Notes under the pieces: model-generated
Told to the model about the DNA's origin: nothing
The model's database searches: none
The model's input: the letters and a program-made list of their open reading frames with translations, nothing else
Translations under genes and position numbers: made by a program
Assembly (NCBI RefSeq): GCF_004197395.1
Contig: NZ_SELS01000038.1
Span: 18,967-82,966 of the forward strand
Source: Paraburkholderia sp. UYCP14C
GTDB lineage: Bacteria; Pseudomonadota; Gammaproteobacteria; Burkholderiales; Burkholderiaceae
Reading direction: 5' to 3'
Length of the DNA: 64,000 nt
In this document: positions 53,175 to 61,878 of the stretch, piece after piece
Numbering within the stretch: the first letter of the stretch is position 1
How the letters are laid out: the number at the start of each line of letters is the position of its first letter

Positions 53175-53289
53175 TGACGCGCACGCTAACGGTTTTGCGC
53201 CCCCAGTCGAGCTCGTTAATCGCCGCGATGGCGCCGAGAAGCGCGGCCTCCTTTTGAGCTTGCGGCACGCCATCTTCGAGGTCGAGAAA
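53175..53289 (-). pseudogene. Inverted N-terminal fragment of a CitE/HpcH-type lyase
   Basis: The minus strand encodes FLDLEDGVPQAQKEAALLGA, then IAAINELDWGRKTVSVRVN, the N-terminal metal-site and linker region of CitE-family lyases (citramalyl-, malyl- or citrate-lyase beta). Homology stops on both sides. The remainder of the gene lies on the opposite strand immediately to the right, so an inversion breakpoint falls near 53290. Confidence 0.75.
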
Positions 53290-53990
53290 GTGGCCCAGCT
53301 GCTCACGTTGGCGCCCCGGCTAGACACGCTGCTAGTTCCGGAAGTCGAAGGTACGACTGACGTGGACGGCGTCGTTGGGTTGATCAACCTTCACGGCCAG
53401 CGTCGGAAGACGCCGATCGGGCTGGAAGTGATGATCGAGACGGCTCTCGGGCTTGTGAACTGCGAGCAGATTGCGGGACGTTCGGAATTGATCGAGTCAC
53501 TGCATTTTGGCGTAGGCGACTTTTCGGCATCGATCGGGCAAAGGGGGTGGATATAGGACTTTCGCATCCCGGATACCGCCTCGCCTCTCGCTCGGCGCAA
53601 GGCGATTACTCGAGCACGGCACTCGATATGTGGGCCAATCCGATGATGCGTATCCTGGTCGCGGCGCGCGCTCACGGTCTCAGGGCAATCGATGGGCCTC
53701 GCGGGGCGTTCCGTGATGGCGAGTTGACGTCGTCATTTGCTGTTAAGGCTGCAATGGGTTCCGACGGGAAGCAGGTCATTCATCCTTGTCAGGTCGATGC
53801 GACGCTCCGCGCTTTTGTTCCGAGCGAGGATGAGCTAACCGAGGCTCGACGTGTTACGGCGGCGCTGATCGAGGCGGAGCGCGGGGGACGCGGAGCCGTT
53901 CAGGTCGATGGCAAACTGATCGACCATGCGAACATCCGAATGGCGCAACGTGTAATTTCGATGGCAGAAAACGTCGTCGTATCTAAGTAG
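53290..53990 (+). pseudogene. C-terminal part of a CitE/HpcH-type lyase, frameshifted
   Basis: The plus strand encodes LDTLLVPEVEGTTDVDGVVG, KTPIGLEVMIETALGLVNCE and ESLHFGVGDFSASIGQRG, the catalytic core of CitE-family CoA-ester lyases. At about 53543 a G5 run breaks the frame. Adding one G restores VDIGLSHPGYRL, ARAHGLRAIDGPRGAFRD and GSDGKQVIHPCQVDATLRAF to the stop at 53990. No start codon or N-terminal region remains in this orientation. Active members cleave citramalyl-CoA or malyl-CoA. Confidence 0.82.
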
Positions 53991-54082
53991 GAGCGAAACA
54001 CTTCGCGCGGGGCGGGGCCGCCTGATTCGCGAGAGAGACGGGAGCCTGTTCCGCCGAAGGCGTTGCCCGGCGAGCAGACGAA

Positions 54083-54784
54083 CTAGTCGATGTCCTGTTT
54101 CAATGCCCCGCTAATCCACCGCTCTTCGGAAGCCATGAGGTGCGCGCGCATCGCCGTTTGCGCCGCGATAGGGTCGCCGGCCTGCAGAGCCTTCAGCACG
54201 GCCTCATGTTCCTGCACGGCTGCCGTCCACGTTTGGGCGGTTTCCGCATGACCACGCATGGCGGCTGCGATCGGATCGTGGCGGCTATCGAATAACTCTT
54301 CCATGTAGCGGCTGAGCACCGAATTACCCGCGGCCTCTGCAATCAACATGTGGAATTGCCGGTCCGCCTCGACGGGCGATTTCCCAGCGGCCGCGAGTCG
54401 ACGCATCCGCTCGACTGTGCGACGCAACCGATCCAGCATGGCTGCGGTCATATGCGCCGTGGCAAGTACGACCACACTGCCTTCGATGGCGGCTCGTGCC
54501 TGCATCAATTCCGATGGGCTGTCGCCTAGCGCTCCCACCGTGCCTGCGGCGTCCTCGCCCGCCTCGCGAACATAAACGCCCGATCCCATCCGGATCTCGA
54601 TCTGGCCGCCGATCTCGAGCGCGATCAATGCTTCGCGCAGCGACGGACGCGACACGCCGAGCTTCAGCGCTAGTTCCCGTTCTGGAGGTAAGCGCTCTCC
54701 TGGCGGAAATTCACCCTGACGAATCAACGCGACGATTTGAGTGGCGACGGATTGGTAAAGCCGCTTGGGTTCTGTTGATTTCAT
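54083..54784 (-). CDS. GntR-family (FadR subfamily) transcriptional regulator
   Basis: A 233-residue regulator. The winged HTH has GEFPPGERLPPERELALKLG and VSRPSLREALIALE; the all-helical FCD effector domain has ARAAIEGSVVVLATAHM, DRQFHMLIAEAAGNSV and HEAVLKALQAGDPIAAQTAM with metal-binding His residues. ATG 54784 is chosen where homology starts. It is divergent from the sugar ABC operon, which it probably controls in response to a sugar acid. Confidence 0.88.
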   Translation of the reverse strand: MKSTEPKRLYQSVATQIVALIRQGEFPPGERLPPERELALKLGVSRPSLREALIALEIGGQIEIRMGSGVYVREAGEDAAGTVGALGDSPSELMQARAAIEGSVVVLATAHMTAAMLDRLRRTVERMRRLAAAGKSPVEADRQFHMLIAEAAGNSVLSRYMEELFDSRHDPIAAAMRGHAETAQTWTAAVQEHEAVLKALQAGDPIAAQTAMRAHLMASEERWISGALKQDID

Positions 54785-55016
54785 CGTTGGGGCAAAAGGG
54801 ACGCTGGAGAGAACCGTACAGCATGCGTCGAAGTCTAGCAAGATGGCTGTGAACCATTGCCTCGCAAGGGTTTGCGGGGCCTATAGGGGTTTCTACCATT
54901 GGTAAGATGTGTCGCGTGAAATCAATATTGGCTTGACCACGATAAGGATTTTGACTTTAATCCAACCAAATTGGCCTGACCGCATCCAAGTCCGGGTGGT
55001 GACACATGGAGACGAA
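54785..55016. promoter_or_regulatory. Divergent promoter region, GntR / sugar ABC operon
   Basis: A 232-bp gap. FadR-type operators often resemble TGGTN-ACCA; TACCATTGGTAAGA at about 54895-54908 contains the partial palindrome TTACCAATGGTA on the opposite strand, a plausible GntR site. Sequence at 54920-54980 is AT-richer than average and may hold the promoter. Confidence 0.45.
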
Positions 55017-56567
55017 ATGACAGTGCCCCGCAGTTCGTCAAGCCTTGCCGTTACCGGTCGGGACGCGCCGGGACGGGAAATCCTGCGCCTCGAGGGCGTC
55101 GTGAAGCGATTTCCCGGCGTACTCGCACTCGATGACATTCGTCTGGACCTTCGGGCGGCAGAGGTTCACGCAGTCTGCGGTGAGAACGGCGCCGGCAAGT
55201 CGACGTTGATGAAAATCATCAGCGGCCAGTACCAGCCTGACGAAGGCACCATGTGGTTTCGCGGCGCATCGGTGCGATACGGTTCGACGGCGGAGGCCCA
55301 GGCCGCAGGCATCGCGATCATTCATCAGGAACTGAACCTCGTTCCGCATTTGAGCGTGGCGGAGAACCTTTACCTCGCACGCGAGCCGAAGCGCGGACCG
55401 TTCGTCGATACTCGCAAGCTCAATGCGGACGCCGTGCGCTGCTTGCAACGAATCGGCCTCGACGTGGCTCCCACGACACTCGTGGGCACGCTGTCGATCG
55501 CTCAGCAGCAGATGGTGGAAATTGCGAAGGCGCTTTCGTTCGATTCGAACGTTTTGATCATGGACGAACCAACGTCCTCCTTGACCGAATCGGAGACCGC
55601 CCAGCTGTTTCGAATCATTCAGGAACTCCGCGCGGCTGGGGTGGCGATCCTTTACATCTCGCATCGCCTCGACGAGATGGCACAGATCGTAGATCGTGTC
55701 ACGATCCTGCGCGATGGCCGGCACATATCCACCGACGATTTCGCGGCATTGACTATCAATGACATCGTCGCACGCATGGTGGGGCGGTCCCTCGATGATG
55801 CATATCCCGCGCGGCAATCCGTACCTACGCAAGATGTGCTGCTCAGCGCGCAGGGTCTGCACCGCACAGGCGTATTCGGCCCCGTGTCATTCGAACTGCG
55901 CAAAGGCGAAATTCTCGGTTTCGCGGGTCTCATGGGGGCGGGTCGCACGGAGGTGGCTAGAGCAATCTTTGGTGCGGACAAACTGGATGAAGGGACCATC
56001 GAGTTGCACGGCAATCGCGTGACGATTCGCTCGCCGCGAGAAGCGATTCGTCAAGGCATTGCTTACCTGTCGGAAGATCGCAAACTGGAGGGCCTCGCGC
56101 TCGGGATGTCTGTCGCCGCGAATATCACGCTTTCGAACGTTGGCGGTATCTCGTCTCGCGCGGGATTCTTGCGCTTCGATGAAGAAGCTGCGATCGCGCG
56201 TCGCTATGTTCATGACCTCGCCATTCGCACGCCGTCGGTTGCGCAGACCGCTCGCAACTTGTCAGGCGGCAATCAGCAGAAGGTCGTGATCGGCAAATGG
56301 CTGTACCGGGGATCGAAGATTCTGTTCTTCGATGAGCCCACGCGCGGCATCGACGTCGGAGCGAAGTTCGCCATCTACGGCCTGATGGATCGGCTCGCCG
56401 CGGACGGTGTCGGTGTCGTACTGATCAGTTCGGAGTTGCCGGAGTTGCTCGGAATGACCGATCGAATCGCTGTTTTCCATGAGGGCCGGATAACGGCCGT
56501 TTTTGAAACGAAAAGGACCAGTCAGGAGGAAATCATGCACTTTGCTTCGGGGCGTACACATGCTTGA
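55017..56567 (+). CDS. Sugar ABC transporter ATP-binding protein (RbsA/XylG/MglA type)
   Basis: A 516-residue tandem ATPase. Domain 1: Walker A GENGAGKSTLMK, signature-like LSIAQQQMVEIAKALS, Walker B VLIMDEPTSSL. Domain 2: degenerate P-loop GLMGAGRTEVARAI, signature LSGGNQQKVVIGKWL and FFDEPTRGIDVGAKF. A degenerate second Walker A is normal for this family. ATG 55017 has GGAGACG upstream; a longer frame upstream is non-homologous. It overlaps the permease gene by 8 bp. Confidence 0.92.
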   Translation: MTVPRSSSSLAVTGRDAPGREILRLEGVVKRFPGVLALDDIRLDLRAAEVHAVCGENGAGKSTLMKIISGQYQPDEGTMWFRGASVRYGSTAEAQAAGIAIIHQELNLVPHLSVAENLYLAREPKRGPFVDTRKLNADAVRCLQRIGLDVAPTTLVGTLSIAQQQMVEIAKALSFDSNVLIMDEPTSSLTESETAQLFRIIQELRAAGVAILYISHRLDEMAQIVDRVTILRDGRHISTDDFAALTINDIVARMVGRSLDDAYPARQSVPTQDVLLSAQGLHRTGVFGPVSFELRKGEILGFAGLMGAGRTEVARAIFGADKLDEGTIELHGNRVTIRSPREAIRQGIAYLSEDRKLEGLALGMSVAANITLSNVGGISSRAGFLRFDEEAAIARRYVHDLAIRTPSVAQTARNLSGGNQQKVVIGKWLYRGSKILFFDEPTRGIDVGAKFAIYGLMDRLAADGVGVVLISSELPELLGMTDRIAVFHEGRITAVFETKRTSQEEIMHFASGRTHA

Positions 56568-57591
56568 AATGGCTTCGGATCATAGCCGGCCCACGGATCG
56601 CTCGGCTCGGCAGCGGCGCCGCGAACTGATTCAAAAGTTCGCGGCTCTGGGCAGCCTCGTTGCACTTGTGATTGCTTTCTCGGTCACCAGCTCCGCGTTC
56701 TTTTCTGTCGGCAACATGATGACCGTCAGCTTGCAAGTGACGTCGATCGCCTACCTGGGCGTTGCCGCTACCTGCGTCATCATTACAGGCGGCATCGATC
56801 TGTCGGTGGGCTCGGTGCTGGCGCTCGCGGGTGTTTCAGCCGCGTTGCTCTCGAAGGCCGGTATGCCTGTGCCTCTCGCCATGCTTTGCGGCGTGCTCGT
56901 AGGTGCTCTATGCGGATACGTCAATGGGACCTGCGTGACGCGAATGGGATTGCCGCCGTTCATTGCGACGCTCGGCATGATGCTGGTCGCTCGAGGTCTC
57001 GCTCTTCAAATCACCGGAGCTCGACCCGTCTCGGACCTCGGCAACGAATTCGGTGTCCTTGGCAACGGCGCATTGTTCCGGGTTTCCCATATCGGCGCAG
57101 ATGGGTTTCCGGATACGACGTTTCCAGGCATCCCTTATCCCGTTGTCATCATGGTCGTGTTCTTCATTGCAGGCGCCATCCTCCTTTCGAAGACGTCGCT
57201 CGGTCGACACATCTACGCCGTCGGCTCCAACCCCGAAGCAGCTCGTCTCTCGGGCGTCGACGTGCGAGGCGTGAAGATGTTCACCTATGTGCTTTCGGGC
57301 GCACTTGCGGGCGTCACAGGTTGCGTGCTGATGTCCCGTCTCGTGACCGGTCAACCCAACGAGGGGGTCATGTACGAACTCGACGCGATCGCCAGTGCCG
57401 TGATCGGCGGGACATCGCTGATGGGCGGCGTGGGCACGATCTCGGGCACCGCCATCGGCGCGTTCGTCATTGGCGTGCTGCGTAACGGCCTGAACATGAA
57501 TGGGGTGTCGAGTTTCATCCAGCAGATCATCATCGGCGTCGTGATTCTGGGCACCGTATGGATCGATCAATTGCGAAGCAGGAAGCGTTAA
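56560..57591 (+). CDS. Sugar ABC transporter permease (RbsC type)
   Basis: A 343-residue membrane protein with about 8-10 helices. ATCVIITGGIDLSVGSVLAL, GLPPFIATLGMMLVARGLAL and YAVGSNPEAARLSGVDV are RbsC-family signatures. ATG 56560 overlaps the end of the ATPase gene; the longer open frame starting earlier lies inside the ATPase gene. Confidence 0.92.
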   Translation: MLEMASDHSRPTDRSARQRRRELIQKFAALGSLVALVIAFSVTSSAFFSVGNMMTVSLQVTSIAYLGVAATCVIITGGIDLSVGSVLALAGVSAALLSKAGMPVPLAMLCGVLVGALCGYVNGTCVTRMGLPPFIATLGMMLVARGLALQITGARPVSDLGNEFGVLGNGALFRVSHIGADGFPDTTFPGIPYPVVIMVVFFIAGAILLSKTSLGRHIYAVGSNPEAARLSGVDVRGVKMFTYVLSGALAGVTGCVLMSRLVTGQPNEGVMYELDAIASAVIGGTSLMGGVGTISGTAIGAFVIGVLRNGLNMNGVSSFIQQIIIGVVILGTVWIDQLRSRKR

Positions 57592-57629
57592 TTAAACGCA
57601 GTTCAACCACGAAAAACGAGGAGCGAGAC

Positions 57630-58577
57630 ATGCAGAGGTTTTCGATATTCGCGGCATCGGCGCTGTTGTGCGCGGCGTTCAGCACGGGCGCGTATGCCGC
57701 AGGCGGCGAGATCGCCGTCATCGTCAAGACGGTCAATTCGAATTACTGGCAAAACGTGCAGAAAGGCGCGAACGCCGCACTCGGCGACGCGAAGGGATAC
57801 ACGATGACCTTCCAGGGGCCGGCCGCCGAATCCGATATTGCGGATGAAGTGAACATGGTCGAGAACGCGGTCAACCGGCACGTCGCGGGCATTGTGCTCG
57901 CTCCGTCCGATCCCGATGCGCTCGTGCCGGCAATCAAGAAAGCGTGGGAAGCGCACATCCCCGTCGTGTTGATCGACTCGGCACTGTCGGATTCCGGCAA
58001 ACAGTACTATCAGTCGTTCTTGTCGACCGACAACGAGAAGGCCGGTGAACTTTGCGCGCAGGCGCTGATAGACCGCGTCGGTCAGACTGGAAAGATTGCG
58101 CTCATGTCCTACGTTCCGGGTGCGGGATCGGAAATCGGGCGTGTCGGCGGCTTCAAGAAGTATCTCGCGACACATTCAAAACTGCAGATCGTCGGTCCGT
58201 ACTACTCACAGTCCCAGATGGCGACGGCACTGAACCAGACCACCGACGTACTCTCCGCGAACCCCGATTTGAAGGGGATTTTCGGTGCAAATGAGCCGAC
58301 GGCAGTCGGAGTAGGTCGCGCCCTCAAACAGAGCGGAAAGGCGGGCAAGGTGGTGGCAATCGGATTTGACGGCAATCAGGATCTGCAAAACTTCGTGCGC
58401 GACGGGACGATTCAGGGGATCGCCGTTCAAGGCTCCTACCAGATGGGATACAAGGGAATCCAGACGGCCGTCAACGTTATCGAACACAAGAGTGTCGCGA
58501 AGGATATCGATACGGGTGTCGTGATGGTCGACAAGCAGAACCTCGATTCGCCCACGGCGAAAAACGTCCTTTACTGA
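57630..58577 (+). CDS. Periplasmic sugar-binding protein (RbsB type)
   Basis: A 315-residue secreted protein. The signal peptide is MQRFSIFAASALLCAAFSTG with cleavage near AYA-AGG. Type I periplasmic-binding fold: VKTVNSNYWQNVQKGANAAL, IVLAPSDPDALVPAIKKAWE, SDSGKQYYQSFLSTDNEKAG and VVAIGFDGNQDLQNFVRDGT. ATG 57630 has GAGGAGCGAG upstream. The exact sugar is unknown. Confidence 0.92.
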   Translation: MQRFSIFAASALLCAAFSTGAYAAGGEIAVIVKTVNSNYWQNVQKGANAALGDAKGYTMTFQGPAAESDIADEVNMVENAVNRHVAGIVLAPSDPDALVPAIKKAWEAHIPVVLIDSALSDSGKQYYQSFLSTDNEKAGELCAQALIDRVGQTGKIALMSYVPGAGSEIGRVGGFKKYLATHSKLQIVGPYYSQSQMATALNQTTDVLSANPDLKGIFGANEPTAVGVGRALKQSGKAGKVVAIGFDGNQDLQNFVRDGTIQGIAVQGSYQMGYKGIQTAVNVIEHKSVAKDIDTGVVMVDKQNLDSPTAKNVLY

Positions 58578-58683
58578 CCACGCCGACGTTGGCGATGGCC
58601 TGCGTCGATGCCGGTGCGTGATTGGCGCAGGACCTGTTGCAATTTTTCTGACGAAGCTAGCGATTGAATCAGGAGGAGTCCAT

Positions 58684-59694
58684 ATGCTTAGCGTGATATG
58701 CGAATCACCGGGCGTGTTGCGCGCGCAGCACTCCGACGCACCCGTTCGAGCGGCCGGCGAGGTATTGCTGCGCGTATCTCGCGTTGGAATTTGCGGTACC
58801 GACCTGCACATCTTCACGGGCAATCAGCCTTACCTGCAGTATCCGCGCGTGATGGGACATGAATTTTCCGGGGTGGTAGTCGAAGCTGAACCCGACTCGG
58901 AGTTTGCACCCGGCGACGGTGTCTACGTCATGCCGTATCTATCGTGCGGACATTGTGTCGCGTGCCGGCAAGGGAAGACCAACTGCTGCGTCGACATCAA
59001 GGTTTTGGGTGTGCATCGAGACGGCGCGCTCACCGAGTATCTGAGCGTTCCCGCACAGTTTGTTCATAGAGCCGAAGGAATCACGCTCGATCAGGCCGCG
59101 ATGCTCGAATTCCTGGCGATTGGGGCGCATGCGGTGCGACGGGCCGACGTTTTTGCCGATCAACGCGTGCTCGTAGTCGGGGCCGGTCCGATTGGCATGG
59201 CCGCGATGATCTTCGCAAAACTGCGGGGCGCCAATGTGACCTGTCTCGACACGCGTTCTGATCGTCTGGAATTTTGCAAGTCCCAATTGAAAGTAGATGC
59301 TGCCGTTGCTGTTGGCCCCACGGACACCCAACAACTTGCATCGATAACGAACAACGAATTCTTCGATGTCGTCTTTGACGCGACGGGCAATATCGATGCG
59401 ATGAACCGCGGATTCGAATTTGTGGCCCACGGCGGCAAATACACGCTAATCTCGATTGTGCCGGGGCAAGTGACGTTCTCCGATCCGGAGTTTCACAAGC
59501 GCGAGACGACCTTGCTGGCCAGCCGGAACGCAACCGTCGCCGACTTCGAGACCGTGCTGGAAGCAATGCGTGTGGGGCGCATTCCGGATCAAGGCCTGAA
59601 CACGCACCGAATGCGGCTTGCCGATGTTCCGGAGGCGTTCCCGCGCTTACTTGAGACTGGACAGACCGTGGTGAAGGCATTGGTGGAGTGCTGA
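58684..59694 (+). CDS. Zinc-dependent alcohol/polyol dehydrogenase
   Basis: A 336-residue medium-chain dehydrogenase. Catalytic zinc: Cys in VGICGTDLHIF and GHEFSGVVVEAE. Structural zinc lobe: CGHCVACRQGKTNCC. NAD-binding: VLVVGAGPIGMAAMIFAKLR. It resembles L-galactonate, L-idonate or sorbitol-type oxidoreductases. ATG 58684 has AGGAGGAG upstream; it is 106 bp after the binding-protein gene and probably oxidises the imported sugar, polyol or sugar acid. Confidence 0.88.
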   Translation: MLSVICESPGVLRAQHSDAPVRAAGEVLLRVSRVGICGTDLHIFTGNQPYLQYPRVMGHEFSGVVVEAEPDSEFAPGDGVYVMPYLSCGHCVACRQGKTNCCVDIKVLGVHRDGALTEYLSVPAQFVHRAEGITLDQAAMLEFLAIGAHAVRRADVFADQRVLVVGAGPIGMAAMIFAKLRGANVTCLDTRSDRLEFCKSQLKVDAAVAVGPTDTQQLASITNNEFFDVVFDATGNIDAMNRGFEFVAHGGKYTLISIVPGQVTFSDPEFHKRETTLLASRNATVADFETVLEAMRVGRIPDQGLNTHRMRLADVPEAFPRLLETGQTVVKALVEC

Positions 59695-59781
59695 GCGGCG
59701 CGCCATCGCGCAGAGCGCGTTGGATCTAGCGAACAAAGCCGCACTGAAAGGCGAGCGGCGGATCCTGGAATCGCCGCGACG

Positions 59782-60005
59782 CTATGCCCGATCGGGTGTG
59801 CCGCTCGTAAGACGCCGCAATTCGTCCAGCGGTTTTGCTGCGGAGGCGGGCAGGATTCCGTCGCGGCGCCTGAATGCAGTGAGTGTCCGCGGGGCCCCTG
59901 GTCCGTCGATTTTCAGCCGCTCAAGAATGCCCGCTGTCTTCTCCCTGTCGTACATTGGTTCCGACATCCAGGTGACGAACCCTGATCGTGCCACGAGGCT
60001 CTTGC
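59782..60005 (-). pseudogene. C-terminal remnant of a LysR-type regulator
   Basis: Minus-strand codons read ARSGFVTWMSEPMYDREKTA, then RLKIDGPGAPRTLTAFRRRD, then GILPASAAKPLDELRRL and a stop at 59782. This resembles the end of the effector domain of LysR regulators of the sugar-responsive GbpR type. No HTH remains; upstream it abuts an unrelated dehydrogenase fragment. Confidence 0.5.
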
Positions 60006-60008
60006 TGA

Positions 60009-60173
60009 GCGTCACAGAAAGCCGGCATGGTGAAGGTGAACGCACCGACGGCGGGTGTCGATCCGCATGTCCGGTTTGGGGGCCGGAAAGGATCGAGTTT
60101 CGGAGCGCGAGAGCAGGGGCGCTACGCGGCCGAATTCTTTACCACCGTGAAAACCGCATACGTGAACGCCTGA
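60009..60173 (+). pseudogene. C-terminal remnant of a 2-oxoglutarate semialdehyde-type dehydrogenase
   Basis: Plus-strand codons read KAGMVKVNAPTAGVDPHVRF, then GGRKGSSFGAREQGRYAAEF, then FTTVKTAYVNA and stop at 60171-60173. This is the end of a sugar-acid-pathway aldehyde dehydrogenase (KGSADH group), which closes oxidative L-arabinose, D-xylose or glucarate pathways. Everything N-terminal to the last 50 residues is missing; an in-frame stop lies at 60006-60008. Confidence 0.7.
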
Positions 60174-60252
60174 GCGAGACGTGTGCCGCGGCACTTCCGG
60201 TCCACCGCACACTGCGGTTCGGCTCGGAGGCTGCCGGTACACCGCCATCTGG

Positions 60253-60348
60253 TATGTCAGCATCCGTTACAGTGAGCGCTTGGCCGAAGCGGGCATCGAG
60301 CCGTCCGTCGGCGGCCGTGGCGACAGCTACGATAACGCGCTCGAATGA
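60253..60348 (+). mobile_element. IS3-family transposase (OrfB) fragment
   Basis: Plus-strand codons read YVSIRYSERLAEAGIEPSVG, then GRGDSYDNALE and a stop. This is the part of the IS3-family DDE transposase around the second catalytic Asp (GSVGDSYDNALAE in intact copies). The rest of the element and both ends are gone. It directly adjoins a FucP fragment, so it marks an old insertion-mediated rearrangement. Confidence 0.75.
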
Positions 60349-60470
60349 GGATGTCGTTCAGACACGTGATGAAGCCGAAGCCGCATACAAAGAACATCGC
60401 CGACATGAGGGCGAAGGCCTTCCTTTGTGCGCCGGAGGAAAGCGCACTTTGCTCCGGCGGGACGCCGTTT
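60349..60470 (-). pseudogene. N-terminal remnant of a FucP-type sugar MFS transporter
   Basis: The minus strand reads SSGAQRKAFALMSAMFFVCG, then FGFITCLNDILI, then breaks at the IS3 fragment. FucP and glucose/galactose transporters begin with FALxxALFFxWGFITCLNDIL. Only the first transmembrane segment survives. Confidence 0.65.
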
Positions 60471-60648
60471 CCCCTGCCGACCTCGATCGTTGGGATAGCT
60501 CGAGGACGCCGCAAAAGCGGTTGCGGTGGGGTTTCTCTTTACGACGTCCTACAACCACTGCATATCTGTTTTAGTCTATCGAAACCGGTCATCGATGGAC
60601 TGCTCGCAATCGTAAGTCCGCAAACGTGGAAGTCGTGAGGAGAGAGCG

Positions 60649-60969
60649 ATGGAATACCGTCAGCCGCTCGGGCCTTAGAGTCTCGAAAATTGCGTTGGGT
60701 ATCTGACGCGTTTTCCGAAGATTGATGGCGTGTTCGCTGTTAACGATCCCGAGGCGATTGGGAGCGATTTGGCGGCGAAGCAGTTCCATCGCTCAGGCAT
60801 CGTGATTGCCTCAGTAGACGGGGCGCCTGACATCGAGAGCGCACTCAAAACTGAGACGTCCATTTACGCGTCGGCGAGCTAGGACCCGTATGCGATGGCT
60901 CAAAAAGTAATCGAGGTCGGATACGAAATTCGGAACGGAAAGAAGTCCGGAGACGACATAATTCCTTGA
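60649..60969 (+). pseudogene. Remnant of a periplasmic sugar-binding protein (RbsB-like), with stop codons
   Basis: From ATG 60649 (GAGGAGAGAG upstream) the frame reads MEYRQPLGP, TAG at 60676, then YLTRFPKIDGVFAVNDPEAI, GSDLAAKQFHRSGIVIASVD and GAPDIESALKTETSIYASAS, TAG at 60880, then DPYAMAQKVIEVGYEIRNGK. This is the C-terminal lobe of a type I sugar-binding protein, distinct from the intact copy at 57630. The N-terminal lobe is lost. Confidence 0.72.
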
Positions 60970-61258
60970 GCCTATTCTTGTGACACGAGAGAACGTCGGC
61001 GCGTATAAGGGATGGAATTCGGCTCACTGATGTCTTGCCGACGCTTCGCCCTTCCTGCAAACCTTAGGACGGTTGTCAAAGGGGGCGACCGTTGCGCCGG
61101 GGATGTGCTAGCCAACGGTACGCGTGGCCCAACTCCAACGAGACGCCCCATTTTTTGGGCGATCTCGCATTGCAGGTGATTAGTGGTTGGCGGGCGGGAG
61201 CATTCTCTCGGGGCCGCGCAGGTGAGTGAGCTATGAGACCTTTGGTTGTGGCAGGGTG
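60970..61258. other. Non-coding stretch after the sugar-gene remnants
   Basis: 289 bp in which I recognise no gene fragment, repeat or hairpin. The base composition is slightly less GC-rich than the catabolic operons. It separates decayed sugar genes from the toxin-antitoxin module. Confidence 0.3.
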
Positions 61259-61597
61259 TCAATGAATCTGAGCGTCGTTGCTCTCCAGCCACGCCGGAAT
61301 ATCGCGTTTTCCGTTGAGCACGCGCCAGATTTCGACATGAGCCTCGCGCTCAATGTAGAAGATCAGGTGTGGATAGCGATCAAGCGGCCACGATGGCAGT
61401 CCCGGTATGTCTAACTCGTAGGCGTAACGAGGGGACCCGATGTTCGGGTGCCTGGAGAGACGTGCGTATGCCTGCTCGATTTCCGCGACGAACCCGAGCG
61501 CTGCCTGCTCCGAGCCTTCGTGCACGAGGTAGTGTGTCACCTCGTCCTCTACGTCTTGCATGGCCAGTTGAGTCGGGATGACGGGCTTAGCCGTCAT
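61259..61597 (-). CDS. parE: RelE/ParE-type toxin
   Basis: A 112-residue toxin of the ParE/RelE superfamily: DVEDEVTHYLVHEGSEQAAL, FVAEIEQAYARLSRHPNIGS, PRYAYELDIPGLPSWPLDRY and PHLIFYIEREAHVEIWRVLN, ending with HGKRDIPAWL-like RVLNGKRDIPAWLES. ParE proteins poison DNA gyrase. ATG 61597 overlaps the antitoxin stop (ATGA), giving antitoxin-first coupled expression. Confidence 0.88.
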   Translation of the reverse strand: MTAKPVIPTQLAMQDVEDEVTHYLVHEGSEQAALGFVAEIEQAYARLSRHPNIGSPRYAYELDIPGLPSWPLDRYPHLIFYIEREAHVEIWRVLNGKRDIPAWLESNDAQIH

Positions 61598-61830
61598 TTG
61601 CGAGACGTCCGCACGCGAGCACGCAACGATTCGAAGTAGTCGGCGTCGACAGGTGCTGCGAGGCCGGACGTGGCGCCTTGCAAGATCATCGCGCGCAGAC
61701 GCTTGCGATCCTGGTCCTTTCGGATCAGTTCGCGGACATACTCGCTGCTCGTGCCGTAGCCACCCACGTCGACCTGTTCGTCGACATAGTCCTTCAGGGA
61801 ATCCGGTAGGGAAATGTTCATCGTGGTCAT
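61594..61830 (-). CDS. parD: ParD-type ribbon-helix-helix antitoxin
   Basis: A 78-residue antitoxin. The N-terminal ribbon-helix-helix is MTTMNISLPDSLKDYVDEQV with GGYGTSSEYVRELIRKDQDR, the standard ParD/CopG DNA-binding module; the C-terminal tail would wrap the toxin. It is directly upstream of and coupled to parE. ParD represses its own promoter, consistent with the large palindrome just upstream. Confidence 0.9.
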   Translation of the reverse strand: MTTMNISLPDSLKDYVDEQVDVGGYGTSSEYVRELIRKDQDRKRLRAMILQGATSGLAAPVDADYFESLRARVRTSRK

Positions 61831-61837
61831 GAAACGA

Positions 61838-61878
61838 CTTTAGCACGCTTTGGCAAATTTTGCCAAAGCGTGCTAAAG
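61838..61878. promoter_or_regulatory. 41-bp perfect palindrome upstream of parDE
   Basis: The 20-bp arm CTTTAGCACGCTTTGGCAAA (61838-61857) is followed by a single T and its exact reverse complement (61859-61878). It begins 8 bp upstream of the parD start. It is a strong candidate ParD operator overlapping the promoter; each arm holds internal TTTGGCAAA/TTTGCCAAA half-symmetry. Confidence 0.8.
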
